The notes: generated by a model not told the origin, from the sequence alone. 64,000 bases of DNA from an uncultured Tolumonas sp. (GCF_963678185.1 NZ_OY782757.1:806001-870000), one strand, 5' to 3'. Positions 8,927 through 18,185 are shown, counted from the first letter of the stretch. Made by a program: numbers and translations.

Positions 8927-11719
8927 ATGCACTCTCACAATGAACTTCTGCACAATGAAATTCTGAGTCCATTTACCCTTCCTAATGGCATACAACTTAA
9001 AAACCGTATCCTGATGGCGCCAATGACCACGTGTACTGGTTATTTCGATGGCAGTGTGACCAATGAACTGGTTGATTACTATCGCGAACGCGCTGGCAGC
9101 ATTGGTACAGTGATCGTTGAGTGTGGTTTCATCGATGACCGTGGGCTTGCATTCCCCGGCGCGATCGGTGCTGATCACGACAACAAAATTGAAGGGCTGG
9201 CCAAAATTGCCGAAGCCATTCAATCTAAAGGTTCTAAGGCTGTTTTGCAGATCTATCACGGCGGCCGGATGGTCGAGCCTGAGTTGATTGGTGGCAGAAC
9301 ACCAGTCGGGCCAAGTGCGGTTGCCGCACCACGTGAAGGTGCAGCGACACCTGTTGCGCTGACTTCTGAAGAGGTCGACGACATGATCACCAAGTTTGGT
9401 GAAGGTATTCGTCGCGCGATTAAAGCCGGTTTTGATGGCGTCGAAATTCACGGTGCCAACACTTACTTGATCCAGCAATTCTTCTCACCGAACTCGAATC
9501 AACGTGATGATAAATGGGGTGGTTCTCGTGAAAATCGTGCCCGCTTCCCATTGGCAGTGCTGGAAATTACCCAGAAAATGGTGCGTCAGTATGCCGACTC
9601 TTCTTTCATTATTGGCTATCGTTTCTCGCCGGAAGAGTTAGAAGTCCCAGGCATTCGTTTCGATGACACCATGTATCTGCTGGAGCGACTCGCCGATCTC
9701 GGCTTGCATTACTTGCATTTCTCAATGGGCTATACCTTGCGCCCATCGATCGTCGATAAGCACGATCCAACTCCGTTGATTCAGAAATATACCGCACTGC
9801 GTTCTGAAAAACTGGCACAGCTCCCGATGGTCGGTGTTGGTGGTATCGTCAATAAGTCTGACGCAGAAGCCGCTATCGAACACGGTTATGACTTGGTTGC
9901 TGTAGGTAAAGTCTGCATTGCCTACCCTGACTGGACAGACCGTATTGCTCGTGGTGAAACGCTCGAACTGTTCATCAACAGCACCCAGCGTGAAGCGCTA
10001 ACTATTCCAGAACCGCTGTGGCGCTTCTCGCTGGTTGAAGCCATGATCCGCGATCTGAGCAGCATGCCAACCGGCAAATTCAAAAGCGGCGTGTTCCAGG
10101 AAAAAATTCAAGATGAAACACATGAGTTGATGCTCAACGTGAGTCTGGAAACTGATCGTATTGCCGATATTGAATTGGAAGCGGCGGACAATCTGGATGT
10201 TACTTTCACGACCAGTTTTGAAGAGATCCGTACCCGAATTCTGGATGCTAACACGCCTCACGTGGATGCTGTTTCTGGTGCCACCACACAAAGTGAAGCA
10301 GTGAAAAAAGCCGTAACCAAGGCCATGGCCAAATCTTGCAAAGCCATGGCATTGGAAGATGGTGGCAGCTTGGAACCGCCTTGCTACGACGTGGTCGTGA
10401 TCGGTAGCGGTGGCACTGGTTTAGCGGCAGCGATTCAAGCTAGCGACCGCGATAAAAGCGTACTGTTAGTTGAAAAAATGCCCACAATTGGTGGTAACAC
10501 TATTAAAGCCTCGGTTGGTATGAATGCCGCAGGCACCCGATTCCAAAAATTGAAAGGCATTGATGACTGCAAAGAAAAGTTCTATCAGGAAAGTCTCAAA
10601 GGTGGTCATGGAACCAATAACCCTGAGCTCCTGCGTAGCTTTGTCAATAACGCGCCAGAAGCGGTTGAATGGCTGGCCGATCGCGGTATCGAGCTGAATG
10701 ACATTACCATCACGGGTGGCATGAGCACCGACCGTACGCATCGCCCGGCTGACCGTTCTGCCGTGGGTGGTTTCTTGATCAGCGGTCTGCAACGCAATAT
10801 CACTCAACGTGATATTGATGTGATGTTAGATACTGATGTGCGTGAAATCTTGATGGAAAATGGGGCAGTTGGTGGCCTGCGCGTACAAAATGATGAGAAT
10901 GAAGAGCTTCTTATTCGCGCAAAAAGTATCGTCATGGCAACCGGTGGTTTCAGTGCGAATCAGGAGATGGTGACCAAATATCGCCCTGATCTGAAAGGGT
11001 ATGTCACCACCAACCATAAAGGTGCGACCGGTACCGGGATCGCGTTGCTGGAAAACATTGGTGCTGGCACTGTGGACATGGGTGAGATCCAGATCCATCC
11101 AACAGTAGAACAAAGCACCTCTTATCTGATCTCGGAAGCGATCCGTGGCGGTGGTGCGATTCTGGTGAGTCAGAAAGGCGAACGTTTCTTTAATGAAATG
11201 GAAACTCGCGACAAAGTCTCCGCTGCCATCATTGGGTTACCAGAACAATATGCTTATATCATTTTTGATGAGCAGGTGCGCCGTAACAACAAAGCCGCTG
11301 ATGAATACATCAGTAAAGGTTTTGTTGTTAGTGATGACAGCCCACGCAAACTGGCGGAAAAACTCGGCCTCGACATGCATGCGTTTCTGGCAACATTAGA
11401 ACGCTATAATGTTTTCGTTGAAAAACAGCATGATGAAGACTTTGGCCGCAAAACAGCGCTGCGCCACCCTATTCATGAAGGCCCGTTCTACGCGATCCGT
11501 ATTGCGCCGGGTGTGCATCACACTATGGGTGGTGTCACCATCAACGCGGATACAGAAGTGTTGGATGTAAACGGTAACGTTATTCCGGGTGTGTTTGCTG
11601 CGGGAGAAGTGGCTGGTGGGCTGCATGGCCGTAACCGTATCGGCGGTAATGCAGTCGCCGATATCATCGTTTTCGGCACCATGGCTGGGCGTCACGCAGC
11701 TAACTGGGCAAATCAGTAA
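8927..11719 (+). CDS. Cytoplasmic NADH:fumarate reductase-type flavoprotein (OYE + FMN-bind + FAD fumarate reductase domains)
   Basis: 930 residues from ATG 8927, which has GGAG nine bases upstream (an earlier in-frame TTG is less likely). Three domains. Residues about 1-360 are an Old Yellow Enzyme-type NAD(P)H:flavin oxidoreductase (ILMAPMTTCTGYF, QIYHGGRM, GFDGVEIHGAN). Residues about 380-475 are an FMN-bind domain ending in VDAVSGATTQS (450-456), where ApbE attaches FMN. From about 485 comes a fumarate reductase-type FAD domain (VVVIGSGGTGLAAA, SEAIRGGGAILVSQKGERFF, GVHHTMGGVTI, GLHGRNRIGGNA) with the histidines and arginines of soluble fumarate reductases. There is no signal peptide. Known three-domain enzymes of this type oxidise NADH and reduce fumarate in the cytosol. 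A related substrate such as an acrylate cannot be excluded. Confidence 0.85.
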   Translation: MHSHNELLHNEILSPFTLPNGIQLKNRILMAPMTTCTGYFDGSVTNELVDYYRERAGSIGTVIVECGFIDDRGLAFPGAIGADHDNKIEGLAKIAEAIQSKGSKAVLQIYHGGRMVEPELIGGRTPVGPSAVAAPREGAATPVALTSEEVDDMITKFGEGIRRAIKAGFDGVEIHGANTYLIQQFFSPNSNQRDDKWGGSRENRARFPLAVLEITQKMVRQYADSSFIIGYRFSPEELEVPGIRFDDTMYLLERLADLGLHYLHFSMGYTLRPSIVDKHDPTPLIQKYTALRSEKLAQLPMVGVGGIVNKSDAEAAIEHGYDLVAVGKVCIAYPDWTDRIARGETLELFINSTQREALTIPEPLWRFSLVEAMIRDLSSMPTGKFKSGVFQEKIQDETHELMLNVSLETDRIADIELEAADNLDVTFTTSFEEIRTRILDANTPHVDAVSGATTQSEAVKKAVTKAMAKSCKAMALEDGGSLEPPCYDVVVIGSGGTGLAAAIQASDRDKSVLLVEKMPTIGGNTIKASVGMNAAGTRFQKLKGIDDCKEKFYQESLKGGHGTNNPELLRSFVNNAPEAVEWLADRGIELNDITITGGMSTDRTHRPADRSAVGGFLISGLQRNITQRDIDVMLDTDVREILMENGAVGGLRVQNDENEELLIRAKSIVMATGGFSANQEMVTKYRPDLKGYVTTNHKGATGTGIALLENIGAGTVDMGEIQIHPTVEQSTSYLISEAIRGGGAILVSQKGERFFNEMETRDKVSAAIIGLPEQYAYIIFDEQVRRNNKAADEYISKGFVVSDDSPRKLAEKLGLDMHAFLATLERYNVFVEKQHDEDFGRKTALRHPIHEGPFYAIRIAPGVHHTMGGVTINADTEVLDVNGNVIPGVFAAGEVAGGLHGRNRIGGNAVADIIVFGTMAGRHAANWANQ

Positions 11720-11789
11720 TAACTTGAAGCCGGTGCGCTCCGTATAGTGCACTGGCTTTATTTCATCACCACCAAGCAGGGTGATCACT

Positions 11790-12752
11790 ATGTCACCAGA
11801 AGAGCGCATTTACTCCTATTCGGCAGTTCTGATGGGCTCCCCCATCCTGCTGAAACTCTTTGAAGATAACCAACAAATTGCCGCATCGGTATTTCGCCTG
11901 ATCAAGCAGCAGGAAGATTTGCTGACCGTTAACCGCGCACATTCTCAGCTTATGGCGGTAAACCATGCCGCGGGTAAACATCCTGTAGTAGTCAGTCAGC
12001 CGGTTTTTAACCTGATTGCGCAAGCTAAAGCAGTCAGCTTACAAAGCGGCAGCTGTTTCAATTTAACAATTGGCCCATTGGTTAAACGTTGGAAGATCGG
12101 CTTTCGCGGCAACACTGTGCCACCAGCATCAGATATTCAATCATTGCTACCTCTCACTCGGCCAGAGCATGTGATCCTTGATGCGCAAACTTGTTCTGTT
12201 TTTCTGCAACAACCCGGCATGGAGATCGATCTGGGTGCCATAGCCAAAGGCTATATTGCCGATTTGGTTCGTGATGAATTACAGCAGTTAGGAATTGAAC
12301 ACGCCTTGATTAATCTGGGTGGTAATGTGCTGACCATCGGAACGCCTTTATACGGCAAAAACCAATGGGCTATTGGATTGAAAAAACCATTTACCGAGCT
12401 TGATGAAACGATCGGGGTCATCGAGGTAAGTGGAAAATCGGTTGTCACCTCGGGTGTTTATGAACGTTACTTTGAGGTTGATGGCAAAATCTACCACCAT
12501 ATTCTCGACCCAAAGACCGGCTACCCACTGGATAACGAATTGCTTAGTGTCACAGTAATTTCCGACAACTCGATTGACGGCGATATTTACACCACATTGC
12601 TATACGGAATGGGTGTAGAGAAAGCACTTAAACATCTCTCTACAACTCCTCATATTGAGGCCATTTTTGTGACAAAAACCAGTCAGGTGATTCTTTCTTC
12701 ACAACGGCAGTTTCAGTTTACGTTGCAGGATGAAAGCTATTGTCTAACATAG
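11790..12752 (+). CDS. apbE: ApbE-family FAD:protein FMN transferase, cytoplasmic form
   Basis: 320 residues from ATG 11790, with AGGG about eight bases upstream (an in-frame GTG at 11781 leaves no room for a ribosome site). ApbE moves FMN from FAD onto a Thr/Ser of target proteins. Family motifs seen: EIDLGAIAKGYIADLV, ALINLGGNVLTIG, HHILDPKTGYP and the metal-site SIDGDIYTTLLYGMG. Most ApbE proteins are periplasmic lipoproteins, but this one has neither signal peptide nor lipobox, so it should act in the cytosol. It follows the FMN-bind-containing reductase by 70 bp, which is almost certainly its substrate. Confidence 0.92.
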   Translation: MSPEERIYSYSAVLMGSPILLKLFEDNQQIAASVFRLIKQQEDLLTVNRAHSQLMAVNHAAGKHPVVVSQPVFNLIAQAKAVSLQSGSCFNLTIGPLVKRWKIGFRGNTVPPASDIQSLLPLTRPEHVILDAQTCSVFLQQPGMEIDLGAIAKGYIADLVRDELQQLGIEHALINLGGNVLTIGTPLYGKNQWAIGLKKPFTELDETIGVIEVSGKSVVTSGVYERYFEVDGKIYHHILDPKTGYPLDNELLSVTVISDNSIDGDIYTTLLYGMGVEKALKHLSTTPHIEAIFVTKTSQVILSSQRQFQFTLQDESYCLT

Positions 12753-12763
12753 CGGATATTAAA

Positions 12764-12790
12764 AGACCGCCATATTGGCGGTCTGGTTCT
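12764..12790. terminator. Terminator after apbE
   Basis: AGACCGCC (12764-12771) pairs with GGCGGTCT (12777-12784), with an A-run before and a weak T-rich tail after. It lies between two convergent genes. Confidence 0.7.
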
Positions 12791-12805
12791 TGGCTTGGAT
12801 AAAGG

Positions 12806-13639
12806 CTATTTTGCTTTTCCTTCCAACGTTTCCTTCAAAAATGGGATTGTAGTTGCCCAGCCATCGGTCGCCGCTTTGAGATTGGCACCATTCATCCCAT
12901 TTTGCTGACGTAAAAATGCATGTCCGGCACCATCATATATTTTTACTTCATAACGTTTGGCCAGTCGTTTCATTTCTGCCTGTGTTGACGCTACAGTACT
13001 GGTTACGCGGGCATCAGCACCGCCATATAAACCCAATATTGGAGATTTTATGGCACTAAGCGCTTCTTGTTTCGGTGGAACACCATAATAAACAACGGCT
13101 GCACCCAGTTTGGGCTGTTTCGTTGCCCAGCTAAACGCAACACCACCACCCCAACAAAAACCAACTACACCGTACCTTTTGCTGCCCGCAGGTTGAGTTG
13201 CTGCCCAAACTGCTGCTCCGTTCAATCTGCGTTCTAATTCAGCAGGGGTAAGATTAGAGATAGCAGCTCGGACTTCATCTCCCTTAAACGATGCTGTGCC
13301 CGCCCCATCTTTTCCTTTGCCACTCAAAAAATCGGGGGCAATGACCAGAAACCCTTCCGCAGCCAGTTGATCGGCGGTGGCTCTAGCCCAGTCGGTCAGG
13401 CCAAATATTTCGTGGATCAGTATGACCACGGGCGCTTTATCGCTGCGTTCCGGATAAACCACCCATGCATCAACTTTATCGCCATGCCCTGCATCGTATT
13501 TCACCCATTCACCATGGCGCGGAGAGGCAGTCAACGCGTTCATTGCATCAGCTTCCATCGGTGGGAGCTTCAACGGTTGAGCATTCACCGATATCGCACA
13601 AAGAAATGTCAGGATCAGCGCTGATATGAACTGACGCAT
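12806..13639 (-). CDS. Exported dienelactone hydrolase family protein
   Basis: 277 residues with an N-terminal Sec signal peptide (MRQFISALILTFLCAISVNA, cleavage after NA). The alpha/beta hydrolase has the dienelactone hydrolase triad: nucleophile Cys in GFCWGG, Asp in YGGADARVT and His in DGAGHAFL. A Cys rather than a Ser nucleophile is diagnostic for the family. The substrate is unknown; periplasmic members are widespread and mostly uncharacterised. The gene stands alone between apbE and the moa genes, and a TATAAT about 55 bp upstream could be its own -10. Confidence 0.85.
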   Translation of the reverse strand: MRQFISALILTFLCAISVNAQPLKLPPMEADAMNALTASPRHGEWVKYDAGHGDKVDAWVVYPERSDKAPVVILIHEIFGLTDWARATADQLAAEGFLVIAPDFLSGKGKDGAGTASFKGDEVRAAISNLTPAELERRLNGAAVWAATQPAGSKRYGVVGFCWGGGVAFSWATKQPKLGAAVVYYGVPPKQEALSAIKSPILGLYGGADARVTSTVASTQAEMKRLAKRYEVKIYDGAGHAFLRQQNGMNGANLKAATDGWATTIPFLKETLEGKAK

Positions 13640-13724
13640 GTGAAACCTCGCAGAGTCTGAATGAGAATCAGCATTTATTATAGGTTATATCTGCAAGGAC
13701 GCTGGAGATGCCAAACAATGCGAG

Positions 13725-14150
13725 TTAATAAGCTGGTGCAACCCAGCGTAACGAACCATCCGTGAGCCGTTCTTTTTTCCAAAATGGCGCGCTGGTTTTC
13801 AGCTCATCGATCAGAAATTCACAAGCCGCGAAGGCCGCTTTACGGTGCGCACTGGCAACCAGAATCAAGACGATTTGATCGTTGATGGCAAGACTGCCAA
13901 CCCGATGGATCAACGTGCAACCTTGGATTGGCCAACGTGTGTGAGCTTCTACCACCAGCTTTTCCAGGCTTAACTGTGTCATGGCGGGGTAATGTTCGAG
14001 GTGTAATCCCGTCACATCGCTGTTCTGGTTAAAGTTACGCACCTTGCCGATAAAACTAACTATCGCGCCGGTTTCCGGATTGTCACTGAGACGGGCATAT
14101 TCCACCGCCACATCAAAATCTTCCTGCTGAACGAGAATGCAATCAGTCAT
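13725..14150 (-). CDS. moaE: Molybdopterin synthase catalytic subunit MoaE
   Basis: 141 residues, normal for MoaE, the large subunit that turns cyclic pyranopterin monophosphate into molybdopterin using sulfur carried by MoaD. Conserved parts: GAIVSFIGKVRNFN, HLEHYPAMTQ, HRVGSLAINDQIVLI, AHRKAAFAACEFLIDELK and the C-terminal WKKERLTDGSLRWV with the catalytic lysine. Last gene of the moaA-mobA-moaB-moaC-moaD-moaE run; it starts one base after the moaD stop. Confidence 0.95.
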   Translation of the reverse strand: MTDCILVQQEDFDVAVEYARLSDNPETGAIVSFIGKVRNFNQNSDVTGLHLEHYPAMTQLSLEKLVVEAHTRWPIQGCTLIHRVGSLAINDQIVLILVASAHRKAAFAACEFLIDELKTSAPFWKKERLTDGSLRWVAPAY

Positions 14151-14151
14151 T

Positions 14152-14394
14152 TCAGCCTCCCGTTACTGGTGGGAAAAAAGCGACTTCATCATCCGCAGAT
14201 AACAGCGTATGCCACGGTACCAGACATTGATTCACCGCCACTAGCAATGGGGATTCCTGTAACGCTAACTGCCATTTATCGCCACGGGTTGCCAGCTGCT
14301 CGCGTAAGGCTTGAGCAGTAACAAAAGGTTCGGTGATCGTTAGCTCATCGACCCCTACCAGCTCGCGGGTTTGTGCAAAAAATAAGACTTTCAT
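14152..14394 (-). CDS. moaD: Molybdopterin synthase sulfur carrier subunit MoaD
   Basis: 80 residues from ATG 14394, chosen because AGAGG lies upstream and the sequence then begins MKVLFFAQTREL as in MoaD. An upstream in-frame ATG would add six residues. Ubiquitin-like fold ending in FFPPVTGG. The terminal Gly-Gly is adenylated by MoeB and thiocarboxylated before donating sulfur within MoaE. It is packed between moaC and moaE. Confidence 0.93.
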   Translation of the reverse strand: MKVLFFAQTRELVGVDELTITEPFVTAQALREQLATRGDKWQLALQESPLLVAVNQCLVPWHTLLSADDEVAFFPPVTGG

Positions 14395-14439
14395 CCATGA
14401 CCTCTCTTTCACAAATTCAAATCGCTCAGTTTTTAGCGA

Positions 14440-14931
14440 TCAATTCTCAACTGAAAAATCACCAGATTTACCACCGGTTTTGGTCAGTAAACGCACCGAT
14501 TCAATCACCATGTCTTTTTGCAGTGCTTTACACATGTCATAGATGGTCAGCGCCGCAACGGATGCCGCCGTCAGCGCTTCCATTTCCACACCGGTTTTAC
14601 CGTTGAGTTTGCACAGCGTCTCGATACGCACCTGATTGCGCTGCGTATCAGCAGTGAGATCGACTTCCACCTTACTCAGTGCCAACGGATGACACAGCGG
14701 GATCAGATCGGATGTTTTTTTTGCGGCCATGATGCCGGCGATGCGGGCGGTGGCAAAAACATCGCCCTTATGGTGATCGCCCGCCATGACGATGCGCAAT
14801 GTTTCGGCTGACATGGATACGATCGCTTCTGCGCGCGCGGTGCGCGTGGTGATCTCTTTGTCGCTGACATCGACCATGTGCGCTTCGCCGCTGCTATTGA
14901 TATGTGTCAGTTGGTTTTCAATTAAACTCAT
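14440..14931 (-). CDS. moaC: Cyclic pyranopterin monophosphate synthase MoaC
   Basis: 163 residues. The start matches MoaC ([18 protein letters not shown]-like). MoaC converts the MoaA product (3',8-cyclo-GTP) to cPMP. Conserved segments [17 protein letters not shown] and [23 protein letters not shown] contain the active-site residues. It lies nine bases after moaB and 27 before moaD. Confidence 0.96.
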   Translation of the reverse strand: MSLIENQLTHINSSGEAHMVDVSDKEITTRTARAEAIVSMSAETLRIVMAGDHHKGDVFATARIAGIMAAKKTSDLIPLCHPLALSKVEVDLTADTQRNQVRIETLCKLNGKTGVEMEALTAASVAALTIYDMCKALQKDMVIESVRLLTKTGGKSGDFSVEN

Positions 14932-14940
14932 GACGTTTCC

Positions 14941-15453
14941 TTAGCGACGCAGGTGTGGCACAAAATTGCATGGTTTATGGCGCGAATCGAGTTGCGACTG
15001 AATGATGTGATCCCAGGCAGTCCGACAGGCATTCGTTGAGCCCGGCATGCAGAAAATCAGCGTCTTGTTGGCCATGCCCGCCAGTGCGCGACTTTGAATG
15101 GTGGAAGTACCGATTTCATTGAAGGATACCTGACGGAACAGCTCGCCAAAGCCTTCGATAGTTTTATCAAACAGCGGTGCAACGGCTTCAGGAGTAGTGT
15201 CGCGACCGGTAAAACCGGTGCCACCAGTGACTAACACCACCTGCACGTTTGTATCGGCGATCCAGCGCGAAAGAATGGCGCGGATATCATATTTGTCGTC
15301 AATGACGATCTGTTTTTCTACCAGCTTATGACCGGCTGATTGCAGATTATCAACCAATGAACGGCCCGAGGTGTCGGTCTCTTCGTTGCGGGTATCAGAC
15401 ACAGTTAACACTGCAATGTTTAATGGCACAAAATCGGTTGCCGCATGACTCAT
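14941..15453 (-). CDS. moaB: MoaB/MogA-family molybdopterin biosynthesis protein
   Basis: 170 residues of the MoaB/MogA adenylyltransferase fold: VLTVSDTRNEETDTSG, VVLVTGGTGFTGRDTTPEAV and CMPGSTNACRTAWD. E. coli MoaB is of uncertain activity while MogA adenylates molybdopterin. No separate mogA is seen here, so this protein may do that job together with MoeA. Its start overlaps the mobA stop by 4 bp (ATGA), which implies coupled translation. Confidence 0.93.
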   Translation of the reverse strand: MSHAATDFVPLNIAVLTVSDTRNEETDTSGRSLVDNLQSAGHKLVEKQIVIDDKYDIRAILSRWIADTNVQVVLVTGGTGFTGRDTTPEAVAPLFDKTIEGFGELFRQVSFNEIGTSTIQSRALAGMANKTLIFCMPGSTNACRTAWDHIIQSQLDSRHKPCNFVPHLRR

Positions 15454-16037
15454 AATAATTGTCCTTCATGATTAGTTTCGTTAAAACGGCGTTGGCAAAG
15501 CAGCCACTCTTCCGGTGTATTGGTGTTATCAAAACAATATTGATATTTCGGTGAAATCGGCAGCTCAATGATATGAGCCACACGGCAGAACTGGTGCATA
15601 CTACGTTGATTGGCGGGTATTTCCGGCGCTAATAATCCGGCCAGAATTTCACGGTTCACATCGTTATTCAGCAGCAGTAACGGGAATTGCGCATCGGCAT
15701 AACTGATGCCATTGCCAGCAAACGTAAAGCGCATCAATAGCTGTAACAGCTCGCTGGTCATATACGGCATATCGACCGGTAAAATCAGGAGTTTTTCGGT
15801 CTTACAGACTTCCAGCCCCGCGGTAATACCCGCTAATGGGCCAAGCTGGGCACGATCAGGCACGCTGCGTTGACCGTAATAATCGCCGCTGATGAACACC
15901 TCTTTGCAACCCGATAATTCCAATAAACGAACCGCGCGGTTCAATAGGGTTTCGCCATTAATTTCTAATAATGCTTTGTTGGTTCCCATTCGGCTGGAAC
16001 GACCACCGGCGAGCACTAATCCCGTTATTTTTTGCAT
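15450..16037 (-). CDS. mobA: Molybdenum cofactor guanylyltransferase MobA
   Basis: 195 residues from ATG 16037 (GGGGG five bases upstream); a longer frame would run into moaA. It transfers GMP from GTP to Mo-molybdopterin to give the MGD cofactor needed by nitrate reductase. The N-terminal nucleotide motif reads GLVLAGGRSSRMGTNKALLE, with Asn in place of the more usual Asp before Lys. LAGITAGLEVCK and LPVDMPYMT follow. It begins one base after moaA ends, an unusual place for mobA, which in E. coli sits apart with mobB. Confidence 0.9.
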   Translation of the reverse strand: MQKITGLVLAGGRSSRMGTNKALLEINGETLLNRAVRLLELSGCKEVFISGDYYGQRSVPDRAQLGPLAGITAGLEVCKTEKLLILPVDMPYMTSELLQLLMRFTFAGNGISYADAQFPLLLLNNDVNREILAGLLAPEIPANQRSMHQFCRVAHIIELPISPKYQYCFDNTNTPEEWLLCQRRFNETNHEGQLL

Positions 16038-16038
16038 G

Positions 16039-17016
16039 TTAGCCCCCGATAGATGCCAAATGTGGTGTGACACCGCTGTTCCCCTGATGCAGGAAATGGG
16101 TTTCACGCTTATGAGTTAAACCTTCCAGAATGCGCGTTTGTAATTCGGTGTGCTGGCTGTCATCTTGCAATAAATCACGTAACGCAACACCTTCTTCGCC
16201 AAACAGGCAAAGATGTAATTTACCGACCGCAGAGACACGCAGACGATTACAGCTGGCACAGAAATCTTTGCTATATGGCATGATGAGGCCGATCTGCCCC
16301 AGATAATCCGGGTGAGAAAACACTTCCGCCGGGCCGTCAGTTTGCCCTTTCGGCTGTTGTAACCAGCCTTCACGCAGCAAACGCATTTTGATCGGCAAAC
16401 CACTTTGATGATGTTTTTGGAAACGGGCATCCATCTCGCCAGTCTGCATTAATTCAATCAGGCGTAATTGAATAGGCTGGCCTTTGATCCAAAACAGGAA
16501 TTGCGAAAGTTCGTGATCATTGAGGTTTTTCAGCAGAACGGAATTAACTTTGATCCGGTGATAACCCGCCGCTTGCGCAGCTTCAATACCGTCCAAAATT
16601 TCCGCTAATTTGTTTTCACCGGTAATGAGCTGAAATTGACGCGGATCGAGACTGTCGATGCTGACATTTAGATCACGTAAACCGGCGTCATACCATTGTG
16701 ATGCGCGTTCTTTCAGACGATAGCCGTTAGTGGTCATTGCCACTTTCTCTATACCGGCAGTGTTGGCGACAGTTTCAATAATGGCGGGTAAATCGCGGCG
16801 CATCGACGGTTCACCACCGGTCAGGCGGATCTTTTTTACGCCCAATTCGGCAAAGCCGTGCACCACCCGTCGAATTTCATCGACAGTGAGGAATGATTTG
16901 CGTCCGTCGGGGCGATAGCCATCCGGCAGACAGTATGTGCAGCGAAAATTACATGCTTCGGTCAGCGACAGACGCAGGTAATGAAAGCGGCGGGAAAAAC
17001 CGTCTTCTAATATCAT
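16039..17016 (-). CDS. moaA: GTP 3',8-cyclase MoaA (radical SAM)
   Basis: 325 residues from ATG 17016, with AAAGGTG upstream; earlier in-frame ATGs would read into the upstream repeats. Radical SAM cluster motif C-NFR-C-TY-C near the N-terminus, then [16 protein letters not shown]. The second cluster is [18 protein letters not shown] near 250-270, and the protein ends in Gly-Gly as active MoaA requires. It catalyses the first step of molybdenum cofactor synthesis. First gene of the moa operon, separated from moeB by a 390-bp gap with palindromic repeats. Confidence 0.96.
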   Translation of the reverse strand: MILEDGFSRRFHYLRLSLTEACNFRCTYCLPDGYRPDGRKSFLTVDEIRRVVHGFAELGVKKIRLTGGEPSMRRDLPAIIETVANTAGIEKVAMTTNGYRLKERASQWYDAGLRDLNVSIDSLDPRQFQLITGENKLAEILDGIEAAQAAGYHRIKVNSVLLKNLNDHELSQFLFWIKGQPIQLRLIELMQTGEMDARFQKHHQSGLPIKMRLLREGWLQQPKGQTDGPAEVFSHPDYLGQIGLIMPYSKDFCASCNRLRVSAVGKLHLCLFGEEGVALRDLLQDDSQHTELQTRILEGLTHKRETHFLHQGNSGVTPHLASIGG

Positions 17017-17170
17017 AAACACCTTTCCAAATTCGGGAGGCCAGTGCATTTCTTTACTGACCCTCGCAACATCGCTGCTGCTCGGCGGCATCGCCTTATC
17101 GGTGACTTAGGCGATGACGCTCGGTGTGTTTTTGTCTTCCGGAAGATCCAACTTTTATTCTGCGACCGAC

Positions 17171-17219
17171 ACGTCGTGAATCCGTCCCTGGAGACTTGGA
17201 CGCCGCATCCTTGCGGCGT
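17171..17219. repeat. Palindromic repeat copy 1
   Basis: A GTCGTGAATCCGTCCCTGGA lead is followed by a hairpin with stem ACGCCGCA/TGCGGCGT and TCCT loop (17200-17219). The lead and core resemble the reverse complement of copy 2 at 17288-17391, so they belong to one repeat family. Confidence 0.6.
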
Positions 17220-17287
17220 ACAGTCGTCTGCAGAACAAAAGCCGAATCTTCCTCCTTTTTGTTTTTTACTAACCGCAGTTTCAGAGT

Positions 17288-17391
17288 GGATGAACTCATA
17301 CTCTGAAGGCGATTGAGTGCCGCAAGGATGCGGCACTCAAGCCCCCATGGATGGGTTTACGGCGGGTCGATCTCAGAGTATGAGTTCGTCC
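17288..17391. repeat. Palindromic repeat copy 2 with terminal inverted repeats
   Basis: The ends GGATGAACTCATACTCTGA (17288-17306) and TCAGAGTATGAGTTCGTCC (17373-17391) are inverted repeats matching at 18 of 19 positions. Inside is a perfect hairpin, TTGAGTGCCGCA and TGCGGCACTCAA around AGGA (17313-17340). The structure is that of a small non-autonomous mobile repeat of about 104 bp. Confidence 0.7.
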
Positions 17392-17406
17392 GCTTTCCCC
17401 ATCCGC

Positions 17407-18177
17407 TTAATGACTATTCCCACAAATCGGGCAATCACTATTTTTTTGCAATTTCATCGACCGGAACTGCCCGCTTAAGCCATCGATCAACAACAACTGA
17501 CCGCTCAATGGTGTTCCGGCCTTCATCAGTAATTTCAAAGCCTCCATGGCTTGTAAACTACCGACCACGCCCACTATCGGCGCCAGTACGCCGGCTTCGA
17601 CGCAGCTTTGACCTTGATTTGTGGAAGATGGAGAAGAAAAAAACTGGCTGAAGCAGTGGTAGCAGGGTTCGTCTTGCAGCCAGCGAAAAACAGCAACCTG
17701 ACCTTCGAAGCGGATCGCAGCACCGGAAACCAGCGGGGTTTGCTGATGAAAGCAGGTCAGATTTAATAAATTTCGGGTATCCAGATTGTCACTACAGTCG
17801 AGCACCAGATCGTGTGCTGCCACCAGCGACAAAGCCGAGGATTCATCCAGATAACATGGGATCACTTCAAACTGACAATGCGGATTTAACACCGCTAAGG
17901 TCTGTCGTGCGGATTCCGCCTTGTTCATGCCAATACGGGCATCATGATGTAACACCTGCCGTTGCAGATTCGACACATCAACCGTATCGCCATCGACCAG
18001 CGTCAATTGCCCAACACCGGCGGTGGTTAGATATTGCGCGGCGGCACAGCCCAGACCTCCCAAGCCGACCACCAGCACACGTGCATTTTTCAGCGCCGTC
18101 TGGCCGTCAATATCCACACTACGCAGATTGATCTGTCGGTGATAACGCAGCAGTTCCTGATCAGTCAGCTCTTTCAT
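17407..18177 (-). CDS. moeB: Molybdopterin-synthase adenylyltransferase MoeB
   Basis: 256 residues of the E1-like superfamily. ATP-binding GLGGLGCAAAQYL and VDGDTVDVSNLQRQVLH are followed by DCSDNLDTRN, and the two zinc-binding pairs are CYHC and CPIC near the C-terminus. It adenylates the C-terminal glycine of MoaD before sulfur transfer. It lies eight bases downstream of moeA on the same strand, as in E. coli moeAB. Confidence 0.94.
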   Translation of the reverse strand: MKELTDQELLRYHRQINLRSVDIDGQTALKNARVLVVGLGGLGCAAAQYLTTAGVGQLTLVDGDTVDVSNLQRQVLHHDARIGMNKAESARQTLAVLNPHCQFEVIPCYLDESSALSLVAAHDLVLDCSDNLDTRNLLNLTCFHQQTPLVSGAAIRFEGQVAVFRWLQDEPCYHCFSQFFSSPSSTNQGQSCVEAGVLAPIVGVVGSLQAMEALKLLMKAGTPLSGQLLLIDGLSGQFRSMKLQKNSDCPICGNSH

Positions 18178-18185
18178 GCTCCACC

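Larger units (their letters stand above)
17017..17406. other. Repeat-bearing gap between moeB and moaA
   Basis: 390 bp with no convincing gene. It contains two related palindromic repeats in opposite orientation (17171-17219 and 17288-17391). Another dyad, CATCGCC (17089-17095) with GGCGATG (17110-17116), is present. I looked for the conserved helices of a molybdenum-cofactor riboswitch and did not recognise them. The moaA promoter, if separate from moeA-moeB, must lie here. Confidence 0.6.

Noticed and set aside
8897-9478. Long minus-strand open frame over the fumarate reductase N-terminal domain
   Set aside because: Antisense to a well-supported gene, low-complexity translation with no domain and no start signals.
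17017-17406. Molybdenum-cofactor riboswitch before moaA
   Set aside because: The gap is structured, but its hairpins belong to palindromic repeats and I could not find the conserved riboswitch core.
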